Assembly: GCA_001636675.1 (NCBI GenBank)
Contig: AZGY01000001.1
Span: 1,769,029 to 1,833,028 of the forward strand
Direction: 5' to 3'
Length of the DNA: 64,000 bases
DNA from: Moelleriella libera RCEF 2490
Taxonomy: Eukaryota > Ascomycota > Sordariomycetes > Hypocreales > Clavicipitaceae
Made by a program: the position numbers and the translations under genes. Below, piece by piece: positions 11,356 to 24,738 of this stretch. Positions within the stretch are counted from its first letter, which is position 1, and each line of letters opens with the position of its first letter. The notes beneath the pieces are model-generated. The model was not told where the DNA came from. It did not search any database and was given only the letters and a program-made list of their open reading frames with translations.

Positions 11356-12840
11356 TCACCATTGCCGCTGAGCCCCATTGAACGTCAGTAGGTTTGGTGT
11401 GTTGCGTGGGACATTGTCCAAAATGTTGGATGTGGCAAGCTGCCGGATGCGACGACAGGTGTTTGCGCCCCTCGTGTTTTCCAAGCTGCTGATGTACGCT
11501 CCCAGCCCAGCGACGTGCGGAGCCGCTACGGACGTACCGGATTGTACGCACTAGAATAATTCAGTCAGCATCCATGTTGCGCTCGGTAAGGGGAGTGCAA
11601 CGAGAAGAGGGACTGATCACTTACAGTCTCACCACACGGCGTGAGGGATGTGATGTCCACACCAGGAGCATGAATGTTGACCAGTCTACCATAGTTGGAG
11701 AAGTCGGCGCGCCTATCCATTTTGTCAGATGCGCCGACAGTGCACACGGTCGGCTCTGAGGCAGGCGAGGTCCCATTAGCATCCATATTCGAGTTGCCAG
11801 CCGAGGCAACAACGAAGAGGCCCCGGCGAACGAGCGCAGCGGCTGCCATGTTGAAGGCGCGCGAAAACTCTCCTGCCATGCTGATGTTGATCACGACACC
11901 CTTGGGACACTGCTGACGCCTCCAATCATAGGCGATGAAGTTGAGGCCAGCGACGGCGGTAGACACGGTGCCTTCGCCGTCGTCATCGTTCACCTTAATG
12001 CCAAACAGCCTGGTCCTCTTGGCGACGCCATAGGTCTTGCTGCCAACGATACCGGCGCAAAACGTGCCATGACCATGGCCGTCTATCGGCTGGTCCTTGA
12101 TGAAGGATGCGAGCTGTTCAGCGCGGCCGCCGAATTCCTGCTCATTTTTTCGCCATGTCAGCCGACGTTGCAACATTGGCGGAACGGTTCAGACGAGGAA
12201 TAGGATGGGAGTTGGGGATGTCTTCTTACAGGATTTCTGTCGTCGATTCCGGTGTCGACAATGTACGCGCACGTGCCGTGACCTGCCGGCTCGCGGAAGA
12301 AGTAGTTGATGATGCCATTGCGCCTACTCGATATGCGAGCGAGACCCCAAGGCGCTCTGCGCTGATACCACACCCTGCGTCCTGCGGATTTGATTTCTGC
12401 TTCATCAGCTTCGCCAGCAACTTTGAGGCCTTGAGGACGTGCCACGAAGGGCACTTTAGTCTTGGTCACTTTTTCGACAAAGTCGACCTATAAGAATACG
12501 ACAAGAAATTAGCAACAGTACGAAGCGGAAGAAGAAAGGGAGGAGAGGCGGGCCTGACATCAGCGCGATTACGCAGATTGTTGAGAGCAGACTCGGTCAG
12601 CGTCGCCGAAAACCCATTTATCAGACTGTAATACGTGTAATCCGATCCTCCCGTGGCAATTTTCGCAGCCGCTTGAGCCACGTCTATCGAAACGACGTCA
12701 CGGAACACGACCATGTACTCGTTGGGCACGACGCTGGCACCGACGGACGGACCAAGCAGCGGAGCTGGCCCATCAGACCGAGTAAGCTCAGCCGCCAGCG
12801 CAGTGGAGGAGAGGGCGAAGAGAAAAGTAGCTGGTTTCAT
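11356..12840 (-). CDS. Secreted subtilisin-like serine protease (S8, proteinase K type)
   Basis: An extracellular alkaline endopeptidase made as a preproenzyme. Exons are 12840-12559, 12487-12230, 12137-11625 and 11550-11356, all joined in phase 0; the product is 415 aa. The signal peptide is MKPATFLFALSSTALA. An inhibitor-I9 propeptide follows (VVPNEYMVVFRD; YTYYSLINGFSATL). The catalytic triad is intact: Asp in YIVDTGIDD (about residue 172), His in GHGHGTFCAG (about 203) and Ser in SGTSVAAPH (about 358), with the oxyanion Asn in ASAGNS. The last exon, carrying the catalytic Ser, lies in a different frame from the previous one and ends TFNGAQRQW before TGA. Intron 1 uses a GTCAGG donor, weaker than the GTAAGN donors of the other two. 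Confidence 0.94.
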
Positions 12841-15800
12841 TTTGCGGTTCGATTGAAATGCTTGGACTCTGAAATGGAATGCTTGGACTCTGAAATGATT
12901 CTCAAAAGGCATGGACTGCATCCCACATGGGCTTTTTATATTACTCAAGAACCTACCCGCGAGTGTGTTCCTCAGGCTCACTGCCGCCAGACGGATCCCT
13001 TTCTACAGCCAAGACGTTCTGCATGATGAAGAGGTGGCAAAAACAGAGTTGTCGAGCGGTCAAGAGCAGGAGAGCACAGGGGCAGATAGAGCTCGCTCGT
13101 TTGTCCGCCTGTGCCAAGAGGCCGGTGGTTGGCCACCGACGCCAATGGCCCAAGACGGCTATTCTCATGCGCGTACTATGGTATAAGAATGCTGGTGCAT
13201 GTCGGTGAAAATATATTGACCAGTTGACCTTTGAAGGCGCGCTTCTCCAGCCTCTGCACATGGCTTTCCGCTCATCCCATATGTATACCTCTCTTGTTCC
13301 CTTCTGTCTCGTGCTCGGAAGGCGTGCGCGGAAGGGTAAAATAAAATAGCATTCTTATGCGAGCTAGTGACTTTCCACGAGTACGAATGCCACTTGTTCA
13401 TGCCAGAAAGAAAACGCACGCTACGTCGTGACGTTGAAGCGTCCCGATAAACAGATGCCCCCTGTGGGGGAAAAGATAACAATCATTCAATCATCCCAGT
13501 CGATACGCGCCTCCTCTTACACCGGCAAATGCCCTGCGTGCATGCACAACAAGTAGCGTGACCCGCGCATGGCATGGCATGATGCCAGAATAGGAAGTCT
13601 TGGCTGCAACTGCCGCGTACAAAGTCCTGGCGGTGGTAGAGAGCCAGCGACCCAACAACTTGCTCATCATGCATTCCAAGATAACATAGGCGCTATGGAT
13701 TTTTCACGTGTCGGCGCCTGTCAAAAAGGGGCCTCTCCTTCCTTGTCGAGACGGTTTATCGCACAATGGCAGTTGCTGCCCACGTGCTACCACCTGCCTA
13801 TACCAGCGCCGGTTCTGCCAAATGAGAGTTTTGGGACGACGAGTGCCGGAACGGCTTTGGTCTGGCCGTTTTGCGGTGTCCCTGCTTTATTCACAACCGT
13901 TCGCGTTACATCGAGGACACTCTGGATCAGTGATCCGGGCGGATGTCGTCTGCACCGCTGTGAAGGGTCCCCCAGGTCAACTATAGACGGATATTCCAAT
14001 CCCCACAAGACCGTCGCTTTGTTTTTCTCTCCTTGCCACGGCTGTAGATGACCTCACTTGAGAGCCGAAAACTCTGACCCGACACGGGGGGGTAATGAGC
14101 TGTCGAGACGTGTAAGCCCGATGCTGCTCCGGTGCTTCAAACCTCATAGCATTGTCCGTCACAGGAGGAAGCTCGCGCCGTAGTGTGCGTTTTATCCGAG
14201 AGGCCGCGAGACAGCGGGATTGCATATACGGATTCGCGCTGGCTGGCCTCCAAAACGGGAAAAAGTCGCCGATGGCGTCGCTGGCGAGACCGCCCTCAAA
14301 GGAAGGTGTAGCATATGCATAATCAGCACTTGGGCCACAACAACACCACTCGCCACATCTCCGCACCCTTGCGTCTATCCTGGACTCTACTGTTCATCCA
14401 ATTAACTGTGAAGGGGTCCTAGCATGAGCAGCAATCCGAGCACTGCCAGCACGAGCAAGCGGTATTTGATACTAGCGGTCGTCGGCGGCGTACACGAGTC
14501 GATAGATCGACTGATGAAGCTGCAGTGGTACGATTCCTGCTGTCGCCGCCGGGGGCTCGAGAGAAAGTGAAAGTGACCTCACCGCAATTCAAACTCCACG
14601 GAGCCCAGGTATGCTGATGCATGATTCGATGGGACGTTGGAACGCCGTGTTGGATGAGTTCAGTGCAGAGTGGCCTAATTTGTTCCTTTACCTCATGAAC
14701 GAAGGCCGTCGTTGTAAGAACGTCATGCTGCCCATGGAGCAGGCCTGTCTTTCACATCCGCTCCCGGATATTTCGGCTGGAAACACGGGGGGCGAACGTT
14801 CCCTTTACAACAGAAGGAATTGTACCCATGTAGATATAGTTGGCTTTCATTTACGTGATTCTGACCGAGAGGTGCCTGGACGCTGAGCTAGGAAATAATA
14901 TGTAAACTTCGCCAAAGCTTTGCGCGTGCGGGCAGGGGAGGGAGGGAGAGAGGGAGAGAGAGACGGTGAGAAAGAGAGAGATGGTGAGAAGAAGAGAGAG
15001 AGACAAAGAGAGAAATTGAAGCTCATCAAACCCAGTAACTTGCATTCAAAACAATAGGCAAGCTACATGGAAGAGGAATACCCGACATGGTTCCAAGTAT
15101 TCCACAGCCGGAAATGCATAGTGGACCAAGTGTGAGAAACAACCCCAAGTCTTGTCGCTGTAGTTTTGTGACGTGGAGGTAACTCTATGAACAAATTCAG
15201 CCCACGAGTATACGTAAAGGAAGCCAGATCTTTATCATTTCAGCTCTTCCATGGGTTATAGATCGAGTTAGACAATGATGATAGCAAAGGCTCGATTGAT
15301 CATGTTTTCTCGGTGCTGTTTTGAAAACGCAAGGAGGCACGTAAGGGCGCTTCCCTCAGTACAGTAAAATCGCCTCACACCGCCAACGAATACACACGGA
15401 GGGCGGGGGCTCAATTCAAGGGGCGTGAGAAAGGAAGCGGGAGGGGGAGGGGACCGGTCCGCCTGCCTCGAGACGGGCAGGCAGCCATAGGACGATCACG
15501 CAATATAAAGCGCTAGCTACTTTACCTAGGCTAGCGATAGCCTCAGGGCAGATCCCTCGCGTAAGTTCGTGAGTTTCTCTTCGTAAGAGAGCCACTAGGT
15601 ACTTGCTTCGTATACTTGCTACGTATATCACGCTTCTCCCGTGGCGAGGATCACAACTCTCTTCTTCTCCATCGTCCATCATCCTCCCTCCTTGCCGCCC
15701 TCGGGTCACCATTGCGCCGCCGCCACCACCACCACCACCATGACGTCACGTCCACCACAATGTACGAGGTGCTGCTCGTGAGAGTTCACTCTCTCCGCGT

Positions 15801-16553
15801 GCGGCGAGTCGTGGCGGCAAACTAACCTTGGAAAACCAGGCGCGGAGAGAACCCAAGATTACGATACTCCATAATCACCGGCAAGGACGCTCGCAGGAGA
15901 TTCAAATTCGCGCACTACGCGCCATTGCCCGCGTATTAGAAAGCCCTGACATCCTACATACCCACGCTAGACCTGTGTGTGTTCGCTGAAACTCGACCTC
16001 GCAGCAACCGATGAGGAGATGGTGGCAGAGTACAGTGTCCTTTATCTGAGCATTCATCGTACCCGAGTCCGCCCTTTGCACAAGTGAGAGTAGAAGCTTG
16101 TCTTGGATAAGAACCGTTCATGATTATACAGTAGCTTCATTGAATGCCACTCCCTTTCCATAGCTAGCGATTTGCCCCCCGTCGTCTGCTCAGGTCAACA
16201 GTGATTACCCGTCTCGGTTGCCCGATCGTGTGATTGTCTCGGATGTAGGAACATGCGTTTCCTGTACCACCGAAACCAGATAAGTGATTTGTTGCCATAA
16301 CACACTTCCTCCGACGACAACGACAATAACAACAACAATGTCGCCTAGTTGGCCCCGCAGTACTTCAGTTCACGACACCATTGTATCGTTTCATCGAGCT
16401 CGTTGCAATAATCTCCATTAAAACTGCAATCTACGATACCGATCAAGGATACTTCAAGCGCTGTTTTAACACTGCCCCGCGCGCCACGTTTTCTACCATC
16501 ATCCTCCTCCTCATCATCATCATCATCATGCGACCATCCCTCCAGCTCCCCGG
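12841..16553. other. Gene-poor 3.7-kb stretch
   Basis: No protein family is recognisable on either strand. It holds the subtilase promoter at the left, a GA-rich tract near 14.94-15.02 kb, and short CAT/CAC repeats near 15.72 and 16.51 kb. The sequence otherwise looks like decayed intergenic DNA. Confidence 0.5.
14936..15017. repeat. GA-rich low-complexity tract
   Basis: A purine-only tract of GGGA, GAGA and GAAG units on the plus strand. It produces a false Leu/Ser-rich frame on the other strand. Confidence 0.85.
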
Positions 16554-18759
16554 CTACAACCTGTTCTCTTTGAACATCGGCCCCATTGGTGATTGCCTAC
16601 CCCGTGCCTGCCGATTCTTTGTATTCTTGCCATGTTCGGTCGTGAGCACTGAGACGCTGTCCGGGCGTAGCTTTTGGCGTCGTGTGCCACCGATGAATCT
16701 GGGAGCAAAGGTATTCAGTTGATTGTCCTGGGGCACAGCTTTACCGTCGGCAGCATTCGATTCATGCTCGGTACCGTATTGCCATTCTCGATCACCAGTG
16801 ATTGTGTCGTTGACTGCCGATACCACGCGCGTGTACAATGGGCTCTTTTTCGCCTTCTCGCGTGAGAGAATGCCAGACTCGCGTTCGAGAAGGCCAGACG
16901 CGAAATCTTGACTGCTGTGCCCAAAGCCACCACTCAATTCGCCCCCGAGTTTTTGCCAGTAGAAGGCCTTTCCTGACTTGACCGTGTTGACAAAGACTCC
17001 CACGGTGGGCCTGAGAAGTTCTTGGAGCCAGTAGAGTGAGTTCAATCCATCTGGCAAGACGGCGTCACCATGAACTTCCAGATGCATCTGTTGCGTCAAC
17101 TCAGCGTCAAGCGTCAGACTGTACTGAGCATTCGGGGCGCCTTGCTTCGTGCTGAGGGAGATTGGATATGAGTAGTTGACAGAGTAGTGAGGGGGCCAAG
17201 CGAAATGAGGACTAGGATCTTCCATCCAGGCCGCGTCATATCCGCGGTAGTCAGCAGTCACATTTTGCGAGAGACCGGAATCCGTCAAGAAACCTTGATT
17301 CCTCATCTCAAAGCGCTGATGCCATATATGAGGCACGCTGCTCTGTCCCCACTCGACGACTCCCGACACCGAGAGTTCTCGACTGACCGTTTGATCATAG
17401 CGCAAGAATTTGTTCCGAGTCGCATTCTGGCGAGCGTCATAGTTGGGTTCGCTCAAAGACACATTCGGGGCGTTGCCCGTTGCCGCCAAACCTTGCGGAT
17501 GCTTCCAAAGAAAAGCCTTGGCCGAGAGGACCCAATAATCGTTGGCTGGAGCCTCATCTGCCCCAACAACCTTTAAGCCAAAGGTGTGTTTCTTGCCATC
17601 GCACAACACTCCGAGCCACGGAGTGATGTCAATTTCGTGCTCCCGTAGGTCGAAAGCCTGCAGACCTACGATTGGCCGGTGCAGGGGCGGCGATATGCCT
17701 CCCGTGAAGACAGTCGGAAACGGCCATGAAAGGCCTGCAGTCCGGCCATCGATGGAAAGACGAACTTCACGGAAAGAGCCTCTCCCCAACAAAGGCGGTT
17801 TGCCGAACGTGTCAACGCCACTGTCCGGCACATTTGTCCACCAAAACTCTTCATCCCCCTGTCCCGTGGCAGCAATGGTTACGACGGCATGGGCGACATC
17901 CTTGGGAAATTCCAGAGCTGCTTCTGCATTCCCACGAGGATAATTCCATTGGCTTCCTTGGTTATCTTGTGCTCTTCCGGCTGAGATTGGCAGAATTTGG
18001 TCCGCGGGCTGCGGCACGGTCGGGTCAAAATGCACATGGCTTGAGTATGTAGCAGTGAGTGTCGCGTTGAAAGAGCCCGTGTATTCTTCGTTAATGAGGT
18101 TTCCGAGATCAAATATTAGCTTCTGGGGCTTTTCCCAAAGAGCGAGATAAGGAGACGAGTCTTTCCAAAAGGTCCAACGTATTCCGGGATGAGGCTTAGG
18201 TTCTGCTGTCGAAGTTCTCCAGATCTCGATGTCTCCGAGCCACATGTGCCCTAATCTGTCGAACTGCTTACCCTCTGACACGATGGTGAGGTTGAGGATT
18301 ACCCTGTAGAACCCTGCAAAACCATGGCCGCAGTGGGACGTTGTTGGTGGTTTGTACTCCGCTGACCAAAATCAGCTCCTCCTCTGCGCAATCACTGTAA
18401 TGGGGCAAAGCAAGCCGTTGGGGCCTACGCAATGACGTACCAACAAATGGATTATTATAGCTGTGAGCGAAGACATGATCCATCAATACCATGGTGCATG
18501 AGCTATTCTGTGCGCCACGTGGAGGTGGTTTCCGAAATCTACCCTCTCCAGTAGCAGAGCTGATTGAATTCACCGGGCTAGCTACCTGAAAACATTCCAA
18601 AGGCGTTGCGGGATATGCGGCTTTGTCTCTCGGGAATGGCAACGGTGCCCGCTCTGCGCCAAGATGGCGGCCATTGTCGCCCTCTGGCCGTAGAGATGTG
18701 GTGGCTGCCGAGGCCAACGCCACGACCACCACTAGCAACACCCGCAGAGAACTCGGCAT
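16554..18759 (-). CDS. PNGase A-type peptide-N-glycoamidase, secreted
   Basis: The family releases N-glycans from glycopeptides by hydrolysing the asparagine-GlcNAc amide bond. Exon 1 is 18759-18441 and exon 2 is 18361-16554, joined by a 79-bp phase-1 intron; the product is 708 aa. The N-terminus MPSSLRVLLVVVVALASAA is a signal peptide. Family blocks appear in order: TPLECFQVASPV, NNPFV at the junction, GKQFDRLGHMWLGDIEIWRT, PQKLIFDLGNL, NEEYTGSFNATLTATY, GDEEFWWTNVPD, SFREVRLSIDG, FPTVFTGGISPPLHRPIVG, then DLREHEIDITPWLGVLCDG. These match the fungal peptide-N4-asparagine amidase A family. Several NxT/NxS sites fit secretion. The C-terminal 40 residues are basic and less convincing, so a missed small intron near the end is possible. 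Confidence 0.92.
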
Positions 18760-21700
18760 GATGGAAAAGCTGAAATCTCATGTGCGGCTCACGCTGATGA
18801 CGTCGGAGAGGATCGGATGTCGAAATGTCAAAAAGAGAACCCGCAGGCCGTCGAGGCGAGGGAGCAAGCCTGCTAGGCGTACAAATTCGAGGAGCTATTC
18901 CTCCTCGAATAAAATATTGAGGAGGTTTAAAAATCCGTCGTCCAGCTGAGGAACAGTACTTGCGACCAGAAGTTCTCATTGAGAGAACGACCTTTTGAAG
19001 GCGTGACGTGTATCACACCGGAAAGCCTTATCGGAACCTTGTGGTCTTCACGGGCTCATAATGTTTGCTAAAGCGAGCGTGCAAAGCTCCGGGGAATTGG
19101 ATAAGAGACGTATCGCAACACACGTGCGCGCTGGCAGGAGGGAGCAAGTCCATGATCTACCTGCAACCTGCCTGGGTACTAGCAGGCAGGTGCTACGTAC
19201 TAGATAGGTAGGTACCGAAGCAGGTAAGGTAGTAGCCAACAACTCTATTCAGGAAAGCTATCTTTCATGGGAAATGAACTCAACGTGCACATATAGTGCT
19301 CATGATAAGCTACTTTACTGTATTGACCAAGCAACCTGCCGCGCAGATTGAGGTTGCGTGATGAGTGCCTGAGGCAAAATTGCTGCGACACACCCCCTCA
19401 TTAGCTGACGGCAGCTAGAAGGCGGAGACGAGCTGTATATAGCGGCAAATGTATTGATGCTGAGCTGCGTAATGTTTGGCCATGCCAGATCGCGCAGTTG
19501 GCCGCGCACTGCACGCATCGCAGCAGAGCGCGGGTGATTAATTCCTTCGAGTACAACGTCCGCTCTTAACCACCGTTCGTAGGCTTGTTCTCCCTCTTTA
19601 CCGCGCATAATCATCGCAGCCATAGCCACGTTTTGGTGCATCGTTACATAACCCCGTTGTCACCTCTCTTGACTTTCGTCAATAATCCCAGACTGGGCCA
19701 CAATTTCGGCCAACTTTATGTCCAAATCGACAGGATGCACTCTTGTGTGGCTTGTCAATTCCCTGAAGTTGTATACACCTCATGAGAGACGAGCTAGTCA
19801 ATCCTACTACAAGGCTCCCGGATGGGGCGCATAGGCATCCGTCAGGAGTGAAGCTTGGAAGCTCCGCAAAGATCACACCGTCGTCAGCATATTCCGAGAA
19901 ACGTTTCCTGGTCTGTTCGAGCGGGGCTGAAGCGGCTTACTCAAATGCTCTACGGTATAGCCTATCCCAATCTTTGATGGCCATGACGAGAGGCGGGAGC
20001 GCATCGCCCGCGTCGCATTGGGACTTAACGATGATCATCAATGAGCAAGAACGTCAGTGGTGCCCGGCTGATGCATGGGCGAATGGCCGGTATCATGGCT
20101 CAAGCCCTATCAAAACAACTGAACATGTGCGGCTTTACGACGCAAGGTTGTGACCCTCTATGCCCGGGTACATACAACACCGGAGTGACTTGAATGTGAA
20201 CGGGCCCGGAGCTGAAGAGAACATCAAGACGAGCAGTCCTCCCGCCACAGCGCATGATTGTGTGCATCCTTGGATTCCTGGCTCAGTAGACTTGGTCGGA
20301 AGGAATTGCTTTCCACTAGGTACAGATCTTAGTCTGGTTCTGGCACTAAATGGACGAAGAGAGGGAACACGACGGGTCGGTCTCGTGGTGTTGAAGCTGC
20401 CCGTAGCGAGCCGCAAAACGAGTGGTCCGATACATACGACAGACAATTAACCTCGCACTCGTCTACAATGGCAATACAGAAGGGAAAATTCAAGGGAATT
20501 TCTGACTCAAATTGGGCCAGCGACAAGTCCGATTCCAGTCAATCAGCAGCTATGTACATATTTACGTTCGGAGGGCGTAGTAGATAAGGTGAGCGGCGCA
20601 GGGAAGTAACCACCCCCCCTCACTGCCTTGAAGAGCTCGGACGAGTGCACCCCGTGCATCGAGGTCACAACAAACAAGCTGCCGACTCCGTGATCAACGG
20701 CGGAGGGTTGGCTGCTTAGCTTTGTTCTCTCCGACGCACGTCAAAAACCTTCTGAAAATGTTGTGAGCATGGTGATAGCGCAGAAAACGGGCAGTGATCG
20801 AACGCCGGAAAGTATCATGGGCTACTTTATGATGCATACGACGGTTTCGAGAGGAGTAAATAAAATCATGAATGGAGGAGGCCAGAGCCTGCTGGCTGCA
20901 GAAATCCCCACTAAGCAGTATGTCGAGCGACTGGGGGTTTTGGCAGGAGCTGCATGGATGACGATGGCAGGAGAAACGCGCGGCGGGAAACCATTACCAC
21001 GCCCTCTCCTGCCCTTTTCTATGGGCTTTTCCTTGGTTGTTCTTTCCAAATCGCCGTGCCATTGACACCAAGGGCTCAGGGTCTCTGGTTCATGGTCATA
21101 CAGCAGCGTAAGTAATTTGATGCTTGATCTGGGCCCTTTGGGTTTGGGGCCGCCACTCCTACGCTTTCTGTCCGACCGGCCTGGAAGCGCGACTCATTCC
21201 ATTGAAGGGAGAAGGACTAAATGTACCTGTATGGGACGCGCGCGCCAAGGGAGGAAGCTGCACGGCTGGACGTCAGGGAAACGAACACACCAGGGTGTTT
21301 TCATGGAGCACTACAAGCTGCCCATCCAGCTGGGATCGCCCATGGCAGAGCACGTGTTGAACTTGGATAAACTTGTGCCCAGAAGGATGAGGGACTGCCA
21401 CGAGAACGATGACGTTGTCGACATCGAATGCTCTCGGTTCAATCGGATGAAGGAGCTGCCTTGGGGAAAATTACGGCTTCCATGACTGCCGAGACGCAAA
21501 TGACGACACCAGAGACGGGGGCCGAGGGCGAGTTGGCCCAATGCTATGTATCCGTACCCGCGACTAAATTGCGCCCCCCAGGGTGATGATCTGCCTAAAG
21601 CGGCACAGGGTTCGAGCCTAGACCCCTTCCGGGCAATGCAAGGGATCCGGCGACAAAAAAGTCAAGAGCGATGCATGGAGAGGTCGGATTGGCTGCCAAG

Positions 21701-22723
21701 GTTTCAAAACAAGCCCACACCTGCCCAGAGACGTCGAGTTTTCGGTGGAACGACTGGCTGTCAATATCGAAAGACTTTGCGCTACGCAGCACAGCACAGT
21801 CTGGATAGGGCGCGGGCGGCGGGACGAGACAGCCACCCGCCGACGACGGGCGTGTGCATTGGACCTTGCGTGCGCCGCCAGCCAGTCGACACGATGATTT
21901 TGTGCAGTTGTGCAGCGCTGGAGGGGGGGGGCCGAGTTGCGCGTTGCGGGCACGCGGCCGAAGCAACTGGATGATGGCGTCCACGTTTGTTGACCGGTTC
22001 ACGACGTTAGGCGAAACAAGCCGGCGGCCGGGCTGCCGGACGTGGGCTCTGACGTTTTCCCTCGGGGTGTGGGCGCCAGTCAAGCCCGGTGAGGTCATGC
22101 CAGACATGATGCATCATCCATCCATTGCTGCGCCGGACTGCACACACGGAAACACCCACCCCTGCTACTCACTGCCGATCGCTCCGGCAGCTCAGCAGGT
22201 CGTCATCCAGGGTTCTGTCCATGATCGGTCCAACGGCCTTGCTGGCTGGTTCTGTTCAGACAGACAAACACTACATAGCCCCAACCACCCGGCCACCCTG
22301 ACTCCTCTTGCTCCTGCTCCTGTCCTCATTCACAACTAAATCCGGAGGCGCCATCGGCAAATTCGCAGCACCGTCCATCACCACCTTCCTGTGCGACAAA
22401 GCAACGAGCTTGTCCACTTTCCTTTAATCACCGCAAGACGCGCCGCGCAGAACAAGGGCCCCGTCCGTCACTCTACTCAAAGCAGTTACTAGGCTCTTGC
22501 GTCTTGTTTGTCTTACCTACCGGGAGGTAAAAAAAAAGAGGGCTAGCCCACCTGCGCACCGCACTCAGCAAGCGCCAGCGCTTTGTTTCTGGGCGTCCGT
22601 CGGCTGCGTTCCAATTTCCCCGCCAGAGTATATACATACCAGTGTGACACCCGTCGCCAGTTGCGCCCAAAAAGAAATCTCCAGCCCATCAACAATAATC
22701 ACCTTTTCTCCGTGCCCACCAAG
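18760..22723. other. Gene-poor 4-kb stretch
   Basis: No recognisable coding sequence. The left end is the PNGase A promoter and the right end the Nce102 5' flank. Several frames of 60-160 codons occur but lack family motifs, a consistent frame or splice structure. Confidence 0.5.
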
Positions 22724-23236
22724 ATGTTGATCAACGCCATTCTCCGAACTTCCGCCCTGCTGTGGACGCTGCTCATCACGGCGCTCATCGGAAACGTGAT
22801 TGCCAACAATGTGGCTGCGTCCGGCTCGGCCATGGCGGCCGTCAACTTCACCATGTTCGTCGCGGTGCTCTCGTGGCTCGCCGCGCTGTACGGTCTTGCC
22901 GCGGCCTTTGTTTCCAGCTTGAGCATCCCCGTCATCTTGCTCCCCCTCGATGTTTTGGCCGTCCTCTTCACCTTTATTGACGCCATCGTCCTGGCTGCAA
23001 AGTTGCGCGCACCCAACTGCGGAAGCATCAATCCCTCGGACTTTCCCAGCGACTGGATTGCGTACGGCAGCTACGACACGGAGAAGCGATGCCGGGAGAT
23101 CCAGGCCAGCACCGCCTTCATGTGGTTCCTCTGGGTCACCTTTTCGGCTGCTCTGTTCCTCACCTTCAAGGAGACTCGTGGCGGCCTTGGTTCCCTCCGC
23201 ACTGGTAGGCCTAACATGTCCCAGGTTGGCGTTTGA
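22724..23236 (+). CDS. NCE102: Nce102-like MARVEL-domain membrane protein
   Basis: In yeast Nce102 is a plasma-membrane protein of eisosomes that acts in sphingolipid sensing and non-classical export. A single exon gives 170 aa, close to the yeast length of 173. The start is the ATG after CCACCAAG, just before the first membrane segment. Four hydrophobic spans are visible: ILRTSALLWTLLITALIGNV, FTMFVAVLSWLAALYGLAAA, SIPVILLPLDVLAVLFTFID, and a last one around TAFMWFLWVTFSAALFL. A loop after the third span carries Cys and charged residues (RAPNCGSINPSDF). A second Cys precedes the last span. The polar tail ends PNMSQVGV. Confidence 0.9.
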   Translation: MLINAILRTSALLWTLLITALIGNVIANNVAASGSAMAAVNFTMFVAVLSWLAALYGLAAAFVSSLSIPVILLPLDVLAVLFTFIDAIVLAAKLRAPNCGSINPSDFPSDWIAYGSYDTEKRCREIQASTAFMWFLWVTFSAALFLTFKETRGGLGSLRTGRPNMSQVGV

Positions 23237-24201
23237 GAGCGGCTCGGATTCAATTCCATGCCTCAACAAGCCGGAAGGGCCAGCAGAGGACGTGAAAACA
23301 TCTCTGCCTGCGCTCTCTCCACTCGCCAATCGCCACGTTTTTATCCCGTTTTGGAAGTTAATGTCATTGTATTTTCAGGCGTCTAGAGCTTTCCAGGCAC
23401 GCGTTGGATGATTTATTGCACTTTCTGCTTGTCTGTCTGCAAAAGTATATCGTCAGGATACAGGCCATGCGATGTTATCGTAGTAGTCGCGGTCGGTTAG
23501 CGATCAGTACTGTGGTAACGGCATCTATATAAGCGACAGGGCGGACATTTGGACGATGTCCGGCATGCCCAGTGCTCTCGGTGGATACGTGGGAAACTTG
23601 TACGTACGGTAATAAGCCTTAATACTAGCGACACCTTTTTCTATGCACAGAATCTATGCGTCTCTGTGTGCGGCCGACTCGTTAACCGCCATGAGCCTGC
23701 TGAGTCTTGAGAGTCTTTCGTGTGCTGCTGAGGGTCACTGCCATGTCTGTAGTCGTCGATACGACCATCAATGATTCCTAGTGGCGACAATACCGGCGAA
23801 TCGTTCCATCATACATTACACCATCAACTCGTATCCTTCTCCAGAAGTTTCCAGCTTCTATCCGCATGAATTTGATCTACATTGCAACCCATACTCTGAA
23901 CATGGCTGACGCCTCCGCCAATGATTACGCTGAATATGTGTATAGCCATTTCTGAGTTGACTAGCTTTCTGATTGACATGCTTTCTGACGTCTGGCATTA
24001 ATATTGCCAAGACCTCGCGCACATCAGCTTCGAAATGGCCCTTGAGTGAACGGCCCGATGTCCGTGCCTCATGAACCTGCACACGTCCATTCCACGTACC
24101 GAGACAATGCGCTGTTTGCTTTGCCTTTCTATTTTTTTGCCCTTTCTCTCCTCTTTCTACCCCTTTGTCTTCGTTGTTTTGTTTCAGCTTTCTTGGGGGC
24201 G
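23237..24201. other. Intergenic, no gene seen
   Basis: A convergent 3' region between Nce102 and the Mim2-like gene. No coding similarity is visible. Confidence 0.5.
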
Positions 24202-24738
24202 CTACAACGTCGCAGCTGTTTCCGCAATCCCCGCCGCCTTGAAAGCCTTCTTGTTCGTCCAGCGTACATCGACGTTGTGCATCCACTCCATGTACCGTGA
24301 CCAGCCTGAATGCCACCCCAATGGATCAGCTTCCAACTTTATTTCAAACATTATATAGACATATATGTATCTTCCCCATGACCTCCCTTGTCGTGAACGG
24401 CATCAATGAAGAAGGAAGGGGACGGCGATTAGGGAATAAAAAGACGTACTCCAGTATGCAAATTTCCTGCCAAAGTATTTGCCTACCCAGGGAACAATCA
24501 TCATGGTGAGTAGCAATTGGAGCTGCTCGAGGGATCGTTCCCATTCGGCTTGGGCATCCGAGTCAGCCTCGGTGTACAGGTCGCTGTCGTTGGAGGAGTC
24601 GGCCGTGCTGGTAGACGGGAGCGAGTCGAGCTCACCACCATCCTCGTTGTGGTAGATGTGTCCTCCGTCTTGACGGGCTGCGGCGGCTGCTGCTTCTAGG
24701 TATGAAACGTCGAGGGGCGGTGATTCGGTCGCGGCCAT
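24202..24738 (-). CDS. MIM2: Mim2-like mitochondrial outer-membrane import protein
   Basis: In yeast Mim2 partners Mim1 in inserting helical proteins into the outer mitochondrial membrane. Exon 1 (24738-24450) ends KYFGRKFAYW plus one base. After a 144-bp phase-1 intron, exon 2 (24305-24202) gives SWSRYMEWMHNVDVRWTNKK and ends ETAATL before TAG; the product is 130 aa. The N-terminal half is acidic and Ser-rich. A single hydrophobic segment (LQLLLTMMIVPWVG) leads into the conserved GKYFGRKFAYW block. The short second exon restores the aromatic/basic C-terminus seen in fungal relatives and would be missed by an ORF-only reading. The Mim2 label rests on layout and this block. Confidence 0.66.

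Noticed and set aside
11276..18759. Secondary-metabolite or protease gene cluster
   Set aside because: Only two unrelated secreted enzymes lie here, 3.7 kb apart, with no synthase, tailoring enzyme or regulator nearby.
20763..21065. 100-codon plus-strand frame with a hydrophobic middle
   Set aside because: No recognisable family, no splice structure and no neighbouring exons. Composition resembles surrounding intergenic DNA.
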